This document shows, piece by piece, positions 42,090-50,918 of a stretch of 57,646 nucleotides of DNA. Under the pieces are notes generated by a model. That model saw nothing but the letters and a program-made list of their open reading frames with translations. It searched no databases and was not told where the DNA came from. The stretch is taken from contig JAKVKZ010000014.1 of assembly GCA_022484565.1 (NCBI GenBank), positions 1 through 57,646 of the forward strand. Reading direction: 5' to 3'. The position numbers were made by a program, and so were the translations under genes. Source of the stretch: Muribaculaceae bacterium (GTDB lineage Bacteria; Bacteroidota; Bacteroidia; Bacteroidales; Muribaculaceae). Each line of letters starts with the position of its first letter. The stretch's first letter is position 1.

Positions 42090-45000
42090 TTAGAATGTCA
42101 CTTGAAGTCCAAAGGAGTACGACTTAGTTATAGGAGCAATACGTCCCCAAACGCCGTTGGCATAGTTGCCAGAACCAGTGTTGATTTCAGGGTCGATGTT
42201 GTATTTATTTCCGTTGTGAAGCAAGCAGATGTTCTGACCGCTGAAATAAATACGAACTTTCTCTATTTGTGCTTTTTGAGTGATTTCCTTAGGAAGAGTG
42301 TAACCTACAGTCAGGTTCTTAAAGCGAAGATACGACATGTTGACGATGTATCTGCTTTGAGGATAGAAGTTGTTGCAACCTCTTGATACTACAGAGCTTG
42401 AGATTGTTCCATAACCACCATTGCCACCATACATGCGAGGATAATCGTAACTTTGGTCGATGTCGTAAGTTCCGTTAGTGTAATCGTAGGAGCAGTAGCT
42501 TGTCTGATTGTCGTAGATGGCGTCAGTACCACGCATCATTGGCATTACGAATGCTGACTGTGTCCATACTTTACGTTTGCCTACGCCTTGGAAGAAAGCA
42601 TCGAGGTCGATACCTCTCCAAGAACCACCAATGTGGAAGCTATACTCATAGCGTGGAAGAGAATTGCCGATAACCTTCAAGTCACCATGGTCTTCTTGAG
42701 TACCCTTACCTGCATCAATCACACCATCACCGTTTAAATCCTTGAACTTGATGTCACCAGGGCCATAAACGAATTTACCTTGTTGCAGACCTTTTTGGCT
42801 GGCAACACCGTCTTTGTAAGAGCCGTCGGCATTGAAGTCGTCGGTAGTGAAGTAACGGTCAGTTTCGAAGCCCCAGATGTCGCCGTAGTTCTGGCCACTA
42901 TAATAAGTGTTGAGCAGACGGGAATCGTTGGACCAATCTTTAACTTTAGTCTTAGCGTCACTGATGTTGAAAGTGACATAAGTGTTGAATTCGCCGAATT
43001 TTTGATTCCAGCCGAGGTTGAGTTCCCAACCAGTGGTGCGGAGAGTACCGGCATTCACGTAAGGAGCGTCATCGCCGAGAGTAGCAGGGAGCACCTTTGA
43101 AGGAGCAAGCATATCCTTGTTGTCGCGCTGGAACCAGTCGAAACCGAGAGTGAAGCGGTCGTTAAGGAATGCGAGGTCGAGACCGAGGTCAAGTGTGCGG
43201 ATGCGTTCCCATTTCAATGTGGAAGAAACCAATGATGGCATACCATAATATATGGTGCGTGTGCCGTCGGTTGTCACCCAATTGGCGTTTCCGCTGGCAA
43301 TAGTGGAGATGAACATGTCGCTGCCCACTGCCTGGTTGCCGATTTCACCATAAGAAGCGCGGAATTTACCGTTACTAACATATTGACGTGCAGGCTCAAA
43401 ATATTTTTCTTGACTGAAACGATAGCCAATAGAACCTGATTTGAAGAATGCCCAGCGGTCATTCTCAGGGAATTTGGAAGAACCGTCGTAACGTCCATTC
43501 AACTCAAGAAGATAGATGCCGTTGTAGTCGTAATTGATACGCCCAAAATAACCGCAAGAGCCGGCATGTGAATGATTGCCGTCGATAAGGTTGGCATCTT
43601 CACTTGTAAGGTTGATTTCTTGCATGTTTTTGTCAAGGTAACCTTTCTTTTCAGCATATACATATTTGTATTCGCTTTCTTCAGCATTGGCACCAAGCAT
43701 TACATTTACATGATGAGCATTAAGGAATGTATGCTCATAGTTGGCGTAAACATTCAAATCCCATTGAGTGGATCTTGTGTTGCTTTCGTCATCGAATGAT
43801 GTTGTGCTAAAATAGGAAGGATTGGAATCGAGTCCCCATGAGTTATAACCTTCAAGAGGAACGTATGGAGCGTGTTGGCTTCCGTTATCGACTGACCAAG
43901 TGTAATCAGCATTAAGAGTAATATCCTTTGTGATGTTTGCTTTCAAGAAACCTGTCAAACGAGTGTAGGAATTTTCGTTGCGCTCAGTGCCAGCCTGCTT
44001 CAGATAAGCGATATCATTTTTGCCGTCATAGCCATTGATTGTGCCATAAGGGCTGAAGAAAGAACCCCAGCGCCATAGGTATTGATATGTATCACGGCGT
44101 GTTTCAGGAGTCTTGTAAATTTTGTCGCTGTAGAAGAAGCGTCCGCCTAACTGCAACCAGCTTGTAACGTTGGTAGAAAGGTTGATTGTGGCATTGTAGC
44201 GCTGAAGTTTATCAGTATTGAATTTCAGTTGGCCTTCTTTTTGGTTGTAACCTACCGACATGTAGTAAGTGGTCTTGCCAGTAGAACCTTGAATAGAAAG
44301 CTGATGGCTCATTGATGGAGAAGCGCTCTTGAACATGATGTTCTTAACGTCCCAATCTGCATAGTACAGACAGCCAGTTCCTGAATCATTGCATAAATAA
44401 TCACCTACATCACTGTCGCTTTGCCATTTGCGCATTTCGCGATAGCCAGCTTTTTTCCATCCGTTTTGCTCTTCCCAAGCCTGTGCATAAGGAAGCATCT
44501 TGTCGAGGTCCATACCAAAAAGTTCGTTCTTGGCACCTGCACGTTTGTTGGCTTGTGACAATGCAACTATCTGTGATGGAACATCTGGGTAATTAGGCAG
44601 GAAAGTGGCGTGGTCCCATGCAAAGTTATCTGTGTAAGTAACCTGCACTTTGTCGCCTACTTTACCAGTCTTAGTTGTGATAAGAACAACACCGAATGCT
44701 GCTTTTGTACCATAAATAGAAGTGGAAGCTGCATCCTTCAATACGCTGATGTTCGCAATGTCATTAGGGTTAAGGTATGAAATATCGCTCATTTCAACAC
44801 CATCAACGATAATCAACGGATCACTTGCAGTGCCGTTGCTCAATGTTCCCATACCACGTATTTTCAAAGAAGGCTCAACGTTGATACCGCCTTGGCTTGA
44901 AATAACCTGTAAGCCAGGTACAGCACCCTGCAAAGCCTTGGAAACGTCTTGTTGTGGGCGAGCTTCCAATGTCTTGCTGACATCTACCGTTGAAACGGCA

Positions 45001-45425
45001 CCGGTCAGGTTGACTTTCTTTTGTTGTCCGTAACCGACAACGACAACTTCGTCGAGAAGAGCGTTATCAGATTTCAGTGTGACTTTCATGCCATTTTGTG
45101 CCTTAACTTGTTGTGATTTAAGGCCTACATACGAAATGGTTAATGTGGCATCATCTCCGACGCGTAAGCTGAACTTACCGTCAATGTCTGTACTTGTACC
45201 GCGCGTGGTACCACGCTCCATCACGCTTGCTCCGATAACCGGTTCGCCATTATCATCAGTCACGGTACCAGATACGATCTTAGTGCCATGATTTGCTTCG
45301 ATAGCTTGCGGTGAAGGAGCAGCATAGACTACAGAATTTGCTCCGCAGAAAAGGAACATTGCAGCCGTAGCGGCTACAATCATAGTACTGCGAGTAAATC
45401 TTTTTCTTTCAGCATTTATCTCCAT
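42090..45425 (-). CDS. SusC/RagA-family TonB-dependent outer-membrane transporter
   Basis: A full-length SusC of 1111 residues from the ATG at 45425 (the upstream TTG at 45449 is unlikely). After an N-terminal signal region (about 1-37, hydrophobic core MIVAATAAMFLFCGA) comes the carboxypeptidase-regulatory-like domain (about 50-125: GTVTDDNGEPVIGASVM, ISYVGLKSQQV), the plug with LDEVVVVGYGQQKKVNLTGA, the conserved LQGAVPGLQVIS and DPLIIVDGVEM, and a large beta-barrel ending in SFGLQVTF. It imports an unknown glycan or peptide together with the downstream SusD, with energy from TonB. No SARP, ECF/anti-sigma pair or hybrid two-component sensor lies nearby, so the regulator cannot be named. Confidence 0.96.
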   Translation of the reverse strand: MEINAERKRFTRSTMIVAATAAMFLFCGANSVVYAAPSPQAIEANHGTKIVSGTVTDDNGEPVIGASVMERGTTRGTSTDIDGKFSLRVGDDATLTISYVGLKSQQVKAQNGMKVTLKSDNALLDEVVVVGYGQQKKVNLTGAVSTVDVSKTLEARPQQDVSKALQGAVPGLQVISSQGGINVEPSLKIRGMGTLSNGTASDPLIIVDGVEMSDISYLNPNDIANISVLKDAASTSIYGTKAAFGVVLITTKTGKVGDKVQVTYTDNFAWDHATFLPNYPDVPSQIVALSQANKRAGAKNELFGMDLDKMLPYAQAWEEQNGWKKAGYREMRKWQSDSDVGDYLCNDSGTGCLYYADWDVKNIMFKSASPSMSHQLSIQGSTGKTTYYMSVGYNQKEGQLKFNTDKLQRYNATINLSTNVTSWLQLGGRFFYSDKIYKTPETRRDTYQYLWRWGSFFSPYGTINGYDGKNDIAYLKQAGTERNENSYTRLTGFLKANITKDITLNADYTWSVDNGSQHAPYVPLEGYNSWGLDSNPSYFSTTSFDDESNTRSTQWDLNVYANYEHTFLNAHHVNVMLGANAEESEYKYVYAEKKGYLDKNMQEINLTSEDANLIDGNHSHAGSCGYFGRINYDYNGIYLLELNGRYDGSSKFPENDRWAFFKSGSIGYRFSQEKYFEPARQYVSNGKFRASYGEIGNQAVGSDMFISTIASGNANWVTTDGTRTIYYGMPSLVSSTLKWERIRTLDLGLDLAFLNDRFTLGFDWFQRDNKDMLAPSKVLPATLGDDAPYVNAGTLRTTGWELNLGWNQKFGEFNTYVTFNISDAKTKVKDWSNDSRLLNTYYSGQNYGDIWGFETDRYFTTDDFNADGSYKDGVASQKGLQQGKFVYGPGDIKFKDLNGDGVIDAGKGTQEDHGDLKVIGNSLPRYEYSFHIGGSWRGIDLDAFFQGVGKRKVWTQSAFVMPMMRGTDAIYDNQTSYCSYDYTNGTYDIDQSYDYPRMYGGNGGYGTISSSVVSRGCNNFYPQSRYIVNMSYLRFKNLTVGYTLPKEITQKAQIEKVRIYFSGQNICLLHNGNKYNIDPEINTGSGNYANGVWGRIAPITKSYSFGLQVTF

Positions 45426-45934
45426 GTTTGATTTAATTGTTACTTCCAAACGGCTTATTTTCTAAATCAATGCCGTAAGGGTGGGTTGTTGTTAATGATT
45501 GTATTGTATTTAATAAGTCCTAATTAAAGGGTGAACACTGTGAAATTAGGCATCGTACCTTTTCTCACCAAATTTTCGCCAAAGTTGGTAAAAAAATATT
45601 TATTACCAAAGAAAAAATCAACATTTTTTTTGAATCAACAAAATTAATTCACAAAAATATCGATTTTCTCACTTAAAATTAATGGGTTACATTTTTATTT
45701 ATCGTATAAAAATTAACATTTTAGTTTTCATCACTATTTGTTTGTGGAAATCTTTTGATATTTCCCTGCATCATATATGAACAGATTTTCAGATTTGTGG
45801 ATTTTTGCTCGATTCTGGACTTAATTTTACGTTTTTTGATTTAATTGTCCAAAAAAAGTCTATTGGAAGAAAAATTTGTTATATTTGCCGAAAATTTGCT
45901 TTGGCAAGACCTAAACAAAGTTTATAGAAAGAAA
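45426..45934. other. AT-rich divergent intergenic region
   Basis: About 500 nt separating minus-strand susC from the plus-strand small gene. It contains a possible susC -7 box (TAATTTTG on the minus strand, 45639-45646), TATATTTG at 45880-45887 for the plus-strand gene, and two 7-bp inverted repeats: CCTAATT/AATTAGG (45519-45525/45544-45550) and TTGGTAA/TTACCAA (45585-45591/45603-45609). The remainder is low-complexity AT-rich sequence; I see no gene. Confidence 0.5.
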
Positions 45935-45937
45935 ATG

Positions 45938-46312
45938 ATGAACGAAGAATTAAAAAAGAAATTAAGCAAAGATCCAAACGGTTTGCTTACTTATGAATAT
46001 ATCGCTAATAATATTGATGCGATTGAAGGCGTGTTGGATGAATTGATTGATAATATGATTATAGTCGATAAGACTGGTCAGTTTGTCGTAAGTACAGCAC
46101 GCTATTTGCATGCAATAGATGCGTCAAAATATGCAGTTGCCATTGACCGTCTTGTCAAAGCTGCCATCGATAAGGACCGTGAGCATAATTATCTTGGCGA
46201 TTTAATTGCCGGTCTTTGGGGGGCTGATTATATGGAGCATGCCGATGAATTGAGCAAATCCGACGATAATTTCCGCCGTATATATAAACGTCTCTATTCT
46301 ACAGGTATTTAA
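45938..46312 (+). CDS. Small conserved-looking protein of unknown function
   Basis: A 124-residue, mostly helical, soluble and acidic protein that I do not recognise. Two adjacent ATGs (45935 and 45938) follow the TATATTTG promoter box; the longer ORF start at 45845 lies upstream of it and is rejected. The sequence has a helical segment LTYEYIANNIDAIEGVLDEL followed by LIDNMIIVDKTGQFVVSTAR and a second helical half (YAVAIDRLVKAAIDKDREH, LIAGLWGADYMEHADELSK). It has no signal peptide or catalytic motif. It stands alone before the cyclophilin-M16 pair, which has its own promoter. Confidence 0.7.
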   Translation: MNEELKKKLSKDPNGLLTYEYIANNIDAIEGVLDELIDNMIIVDKTGQFVVSTARYLHAIDASKYAVAIDRLVKAAIDKDREHNYLGDLIAGLWGADYMEHADELSKSDDNFRRIYKRLYSTGI

Positions 46313-46362
46313 AGGCATCGTCTACATTCTGCAACCTATATATTTAATGAATCTATATTAAG

Positions 46363-46370
46363 TATCTTTG
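46363..46370 (+). promoter_or_regulatory. -7 box of the cyclophilin/M16 unit
   Basis: TATCTTTG matches TAnnTTTG and lies 26 nt before the ATG at 46397. Confidence 0.55.
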
Positions 46371-46396
46371 CCTGTATATTTTAATAATGTGTAGCT

Positions 46397-47251
46397 ATGA
46401 GAAAATCAATTCTGCTAATTTTTTCTTTGTTTTTGGCCGCATCTTCATGCAGTTGTGCCAATAACGCTAAAAGTGATAATTCAACTCCAATGAATAATAC
46501 TGATAATTGCATTAAAGTGGAAATTAAAACCACCGAGGGTGATATTGAAATTGCTCTTTTCAATGAAACTCCACACCATCGTGATAATTTCGTTAAACTT
46601 GTCAATAGTGGCTATTATAATGGAGTGCTGTTTCACAGGGTAATTAAGGATTTTATGATTCAAACGGGTGATGGCTCTTCAAAGAATGCTGGCCCAAATG
46701 CTGTACTTGGCTCGAATGATGCAGGGTATAAGCTTGATGCTGAGATTGTATATCCGCAATATTATCATAAATATGGTGCAGTGGCTGCTGCACGTGAAGG
46801 TGATGATGTGAATCCTGAGCGCAAATCATCAGGTTCTCAATTCTATATTGTTACGGGGCAAGTTTACACTCAACCTCAACTTGATAATTTGGAGCAGAAT
46901 ATGCAGCAACGTATGTTGAAAACTGTTTTCATGAAATTGGTATCTGCACATAAGGCTGAAATAACGAATTATCAAGTAAACGGTGATTCTTCTGCACTTG
47001 AAGCACTCAGGCAGAAACTCATTGATCAGACTGAAGCTGAAGTCACTAAGCATCCATTTGCATTCACAGCTGAGCAGAAGAAAACATACACCACAGTTGG
47101 TGGCGCTCCTCATCTTGACGGACAATACACAGTTTTCGGTGTTGTTACGAAAGGAATGGATGTCGTGAATAAGATTCAGAACGTTGCAACTGGAGAGGCT
47201 GACCGTCCTATAAAAGATGTCCGTGTCATTTCAATGAAAGTGCTAAAATAA
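46397..47251 (+). CDS. Cyclophilin-type peptidyl-prolyl isomerase, lipoprotein
   Basis: Catalyses proline cis-trans isomerisation during folding of envelope proteins. The 284-residue protein has a lipoprotein signal (MRKSILLIFSLFLAASSC), so it is anchored in the periplasm. The cyclophilin core shows FVKLVNSGYYNGVLFHRVIK, FMIQTGDGS and, after an insertion, SGSQFYIVTG; a further insertion of about 60 residues (QVYTQPQLDNLEQNMQQ to TEAEVTK) precedes YTTVGGAPHLDGQYTVFGVV. This split core is common in Bacteroidota cyclophilins. It lies 13 nt before an M16 protease gene, suggesting a joint envelope-maintenance role. Confidence 0.93.
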   Translation: MRKSILLIFSLFLAASSCSCANNAKSDNSTPMNNTDNCIKVEIKTTEGDIEIALFNETPHHRDNFVKLVNSGYYNGVLFHRVIKDFMIQTGDGSSKNAGPNAVLGSNDAGYKLDAEIVYPQYYHKYGAVAAAREGDDVNPERKSSGSQFYIVTGQVYTQPQLDNLEQNMQQRMLKTVFMKLVSAHKAEITNYQVNGDSSALEALRQKLIDQTEAEVTKHPFAFTAEQKKTYTTVGGAPHLDGQYTVFGVVTKGMDVVNKIQNVATGEADRPIKDVRVISMKVLK

Positions 47252-47264
47252 TAGTTCTTTTTTC

Positions 47265-48497
47265 ATGATTCAGATTAACCGCCATTTGTTTGATAATGGC
47301 ATTCGGCTTGTTCACAGCCGTGATGCTATGACACATATGGTGGGTTTGGATTTTTTGTACGATGTCGGTTCACGTGATGAAGTGGAAGGCAAAACTGGAC
47401 TTGCCCACCTCGTGGAGCATCTTATGTTCTCTGGAAGTGCGAATGCCCATAATTTTGATGCTGCATTGCAGGCTGCTGGCGGTATAAGCAATGGAGGAAC
47501 TGGCGCTGACACAACTTGCTATTATGAGATTTTACCCGCCCAAAACATTGAAACTGCTTTTTGGCTTGAGTCGGATAGACTGATGAAGCCTGATTTTAAT
47601 CCGAAACATGTGGATTTGCAGCGCAATGTGGTTCTTGAGGAATTTAAGCAGAATTATCTTAACTCTCCTTATGGTGATGTCGGAATGCTGATTAATAAGT
47701 CGGCTTACACTGTGCATCCCTACCGTCATTCTGCAATAGGGGATTCATTTGATGAGGTTGCCTCACTTACGGCGGATGATGTTGAACGGTTCTTTTATTC
47801 CCATTATGCCCCGCAAAATCTGGTTATTGCAGTTACCGGAAACGTCGATTTTGATTCTGTAGTTGAGCTGATTGAACGCTGGTTCGGCTCAATTCCGAGG
47901 CGTGATGTGTCTATGCGCTCGTTGCCGATGGAACCAAAGCAAACGTCTTTTCGACAGTTCTGTTTCAAAAAAACTGTACCTGATGATTTGATTATTGAAT
48001 TATATCATACATGCTCGCGTACTCATAAAGATTTTTATGCCATTGATCTCATAAGTGACGTGCTTTCCAATGGCACTTCATCGCGTCTTATCAGGATGGT
48101 TCTTAATTCTCATCTGTTCACGAGTGTTGGCGCTGTAATCACTGGCACTGTTGACCCCGGTTTGATGATTATTGAGGGGAAATCGGCTCCTGGAGTATCA
48201 GTTGATAGGGCATGCGAAGCATTGAAATCGGAAATTGATGGTTTATTATTGAAAAATGGGATATCAGCTGAAGAATTGCAGAGATGCGTGAATAAACGTG
48301 AGGCTGAAATTTGCTTTGAGAGCATGAGTTATCTGGAAAAGGCCAAGAATCTTGCCAGTATGGAATTAATTTCAATGGATTTGAATCTTGAAATAGCAAA
48401 ATATCGTAGTGTTACTGTTGATGATGTAAACAGGGTTGCTAATGAAATTTTCACTGATGATAATCGCACTGAGTTGATTTATGGTCCTGATGCGTAA
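47265..48497 (+). CDS. M16-family zinc metalloprotease
   Basis: A 410-residue single-unit M16 (pitrilysin/processing-peptidase) protein. The inverted zinc motif HxxEH is at His48-Glu51-His52 (AHLVEHLMF), with the downstream Glu in RNVVLEEFKQN completing the zinc site. The C-terminal half has the arginine/tyrosine-binding-type domain (SDVLSNGTSSRLIRMVLN). No signal peptide is present, so it is probably cytoplasmic, or exported by an unusual route. It starts 13 nt after the cyclophilin and is followed by a strong terminator. Family members degrade short peptides or process exported proteins; the specificity here is unknown. Confidence 0.9.
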   Translation: MIQINRHLFDNGIRLVHSRDAMTHMVGLDFLYDVGSRDEVEGKTGLAHLVEHLMFSGSANAHNFDAALQAAGGISNGGTGADTTCYYEILPAQNIETAFWLESDRLMKPDFNPKHVDLQRNVVLEEFKQNYLNSPYGDVGMLINKSAYTVHPYRHSAIGDSFDEVASLTADDVERFFYSHYAPQNLVIAVTGNVDFDSVVELIERWFGSIPRRDVSMRSLPMEPKQTSFRQFCFKKTVPDDLIIELYHTCSRTHKDFYAIDLISDVLSNGTSSRLIRMVLNSHLFTSVGAVITGTVDPGLMIIEGKSAPGVSVDRACEALKSEIDGLLLKNGISAEELQRCVNKREAEICFESMSYLEKAKNLASMELISMDLNLEIAKYRSVTVDDVNRVANEIFTDDNRTELIYGPDA

Positions 48498-48553
48498 ATG
48501 CCATAATGCTTGAATCATTAATTTAATAAATTCACATAATTAGTTGATGCTTA

Positions 48554-48581
48554 TGAATATCTGTGGATATTCATTTTTTTT
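48554..48581 (+). terminator. Intrinsic terminator after the M16 gene
   Basis: TGAATATC (48554-48561), loop TGTG, GATATTCA (48566-48573), then a run of eight T. It lies 56 nt after the M16 stop. Confidence 0.85.
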
Positions 48582-48661
48582 GTTTTTGATGCTGATGAAT
48601 AAAATATAATGAAAAATTAAAATATTTTGTGCTAATGTTTTTCAGTTGGGTAAAAAATATG

Positions 48662-48669
48662 TATATTTG
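48662..48669 (+). promoter_or_regulatory. -7 box of the DUF349 gene
   Basis: TATATTTG matches TAnnTTTG. Transcription from it would begin near 48676, so the ATG at 48681 would have almost no leader; the ATG at 48726 is the better start. Confidence 0.55.
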
Positions 48670-48725
48670 AGCCTTAAAAAGTGATGCCTCGCAAAGTTGT
48701 GGGGTGGAAGATAAAATTTATTATT

Positions 48726-50786
48726 ATGGATTTGCCAAACATGTCTGAAGCTTGCGAAGATAAAAAGCAAGAAAAAGATGTAACCTTGAACGCCGAACCT
48801 GCAACTTCTCCAGTTGCTGATTCAGCTGCATCTGTGGAAGCCGAAGCCGAAGCTCCGGTAGTTGATAACGTTGATGTTAAGCCAGCTGAGCCTGCTCCTG
48901 AAGAGGCAGCCGCTGAGCCTGAAGCTATTCAGGCAGAAGAACCGGCAGAGGAGGAAGAGTCTCCTAAAGCTGAGAAACCAGTTGAAAAGGAAATCGTGGC
49001 TGAAGAAGCTCAAGGCCTTGAGTCGGATGTTGTCGCAGAGAATCCAACAGATGAAGATTCAGATGTTACAAGTGTTGACAACGTGAATTATGCGGATAAG
49101 TCGAAATCGGAACTTGTAGAGTTGCTCACAGAATTGCTGTCGAAGCCGGTTGAGGGCATTCGTGATGCCTCCATGGCGATTAAGAATGCATTCTATGCTA
49201 TCCGTAAGGTTGAAATCGAGAAAGAGAAAGAGGAATTTTTGGCAAATGGTAATGAAGAATCCGCTTTTGCCGTGAAAGAGGATGCCGATGAATTGAAATT
49301 CAAGGACCTTCTTAATCAGCTTAAGGAAAAGCGTGCAGAATTTAATGCCGCTCTCGAGACAAAGCGTGAAGAAAATCTTGCCCGTAGAAATAAAATTATT
49401 GAAGAGATTAATGCAATTGTTGCTGATCCCGACAATATCAATAAGCAATATAATCATGTTCAGCAACTTCAGCAAGAGTTTAAGAGTTTAAGTGATATTC
49501 CTGCTGGTAATGTAACTGAAAATTGGAAAGAATATCAACTTGCAACCGAGAAATTCTATGATTTGCTGAAAATGAACAAGGAACTCCGCGACTATGATTT
49601 CAAGAAAAATCTTGAAGCCAAGGAGCATCTTTGCGATGAGGCAAAGGAACTTGTTGAGAAGGATGATGTTGTCAGCGCCTTCAAGCGCCTTCAGGAACTT
49701 CATAACGAATGGCGCGAAATAGGTCCTGTGGCAAAAGAACTTCGCGAAGAGCTTTGGGCTAAGTTTAAGGAATCATCTTCTGCTGTCAATAAGAAATATC
49801 AGTCATTTTTCGAAGGCCGCAAGGAAAAGGAGAAAGAGAATGAGGTTGCAAAGACTGATCTTTGCGAACAGATTGAAGGCATTGATTTGGCCACTCTTAC
49901 TTCTTATTCGTTGTGGGACGAGGCGACGAAGAAAATTATTGCCCTTCAGGGTGAATGGAAAAAACTCGGTTTTGCTTCGAGGAAAATCAACACCGCTCTT
50001 TTCTTGCGTTTCCGCAAGAGTTGTGATGCATTCTTCGCCAAGAAGGCTGAATTCTTTAAATCAATGAAGGAGCAGCTTACTGCAAATCTTCAAAAGAAAC
50101 AGGAACTTTGCGAAAAAGCAGAGGCTCTTATGAATTCTACTGATTGGAAGGTCACTTCTGAGGCGCTTATCGCTCTTCAGAAAGAATGGAAAACTATAGG
50201 TCCAGTTGCTAAGAAACATAGTGATGTGATTTGGAAACGCTTTATTGCTGCTTGTGACCATTTCTTTGAAGAGAAGAATAAGCAGACATCAAGTGTTCGC
50301 AACACTGAACGTGCAAATCTAAAGACTAAGAAGGCCATAGTTGAGGCAATAAAGGCTATTCTTGCTGATGAAAATGAGGAAGATGGTGCTACTAAGGTTC
50401 GCGAACAAATGAAAATATGGCAGGAAACAGGTCATGTTCCATTCAAGGAGAAAGATAAAATCCGTGCTGAATACAAGGAAGTGCTTGACCAAGCCTTTGA
50501 TAAGCTCGATATGAAGGGCGCTCGTGCTGATATGCAGAATTATGAGGCATCGCTCAATTATATTGATGATCAGGATAAGGTGTATGGTGAACGTGAACGC
50601 CTTGTACGCAGTTATGAGAAGAAACGTGGCGAGTTGCTTACATTTGAGAACAATATGGGATTCTTCAACGCTAAGTCAAAAAGCGGTAATTCCATGTTGA
50701 AGGAAATGGAGCGTCGCGTTGAGAAAATCAAGGAGGAGCTTGCTCTTCTTGAAGAGAAAATTAAGATGATTGATAGCAAACTTTAA
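48726..50786 (+). CDS. DUF349-repeat protein
   Basis: A 686-residue cytoplasmic protein. An acidic, Ala/Glu/Pro-rich, probably disordered N-terminus (to about 115) precedes a long helical array with recurring DUF349 units, recognisable by W-x-x-I/L-G-P-V (NEWREIGPVAKELREELW, KEWKTIGPVAKKHSDVIWKR, GEWKKLGFASRKIN, FKEKDKIRAEYKEVLD). Coiled-coil character is strong near the C-terminus (VRSYEKKRGELLTFENN onward). DUF349 proteins occur widely; the best-studied relatives are thought to bind nucleic acid or influence stress responses, but the role here is not known. It is monocistronic between two hairpin terminators. Confidence 0.88.
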   Translation: MDLPNMSEACEDKKQEKDVTLNAEPATSPVADSAASVEAEAEAPVVDNVDVKPAEPAPEEAAAEPEAIQAEEPAEEEESPKAEKPVEKEIVAEEAQGLESDVVAENPTDEDSDVTSVDNVNYADKSKSELVELLTELLSKPVEGIRDASMAIKNAFYAIRKVEIEKEKEEFLANGNEESAFAVKEDADELKFKDLLNQLKEKRAEFNAALETKREENLARRNKIIEEINAIVADPDNINKQYNHVQQLQQEFKSLSDIPAGNVTENWKEYQLATEKFYDLLKMNKELRDYDFKKNLEAKEHLCDEAKELVEKDDVVSAFKRLQELHNEWREIGPVAKELREELWAKFKESSSAVNKKYQSFFEGRKEKEKENEVAKTDLCEQIEGIDLATLTSYSLWDEATKKIIALQGEWKKLGFASRKINTALFLRFRKSCDAFFAKKAEFFKSMKEQLTANLQKKQELCEKAEALMNSTDWKVTSEALIALQKEWKTIGPVAKKHSDVIWKRFIAACDHFFEEKNKQTSSVRNTERANLKTKKAIVEAIKAILADENEEDGATKVREQMKIWQETGHVPFKEKDKIRAEYKEVLDQAFDKLDMKGARADMQNYEASLNYIDDQDKVYGERERLVRSYEKKRGELLTFENNMGFFNAKSKSGNSMLKEMERRVEKIKEELALLEEKIKMIDSKL

Positions 50787-50837
50787 GCCTTGTTTACTTA
50801 TTAACAATTAGGTTTGAAATATTGATTTTTGAATAAT

Positions 50838-50887
50838 AATTGCTGCCCTTAATCGTTATTGATATACGAGGGCAGCAATTGTTTTTA
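50838..50887 (+). terminator. Intrinsic terminator after the DUF349 gene
   Basis: Perfect 12-bp stem AATTGCTGCCCT (50838-50849) with AGGGCAGCAATT (50869-50880), 19-nt loop, followed by GTTTTTA. Confidence 0.85.
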
Positions 50888-50918
50888 TGCTGCGATTTAA
50901 TCTTATAATTGACTTGTC

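Noticed and set aside
45845..45934. Longer N-terminus for the small protein at 45938
   Set aside because: It begins with TTG upstream of a good -7 box at 45880-45887; two ATGs downstream fit better.
48554..48573. DnaA-box-like TGTGGATA
   Set aside because: It lies in the loop and stem of a perfect terminator hairpin after the M16 gene, and no other boxes cluster near it.
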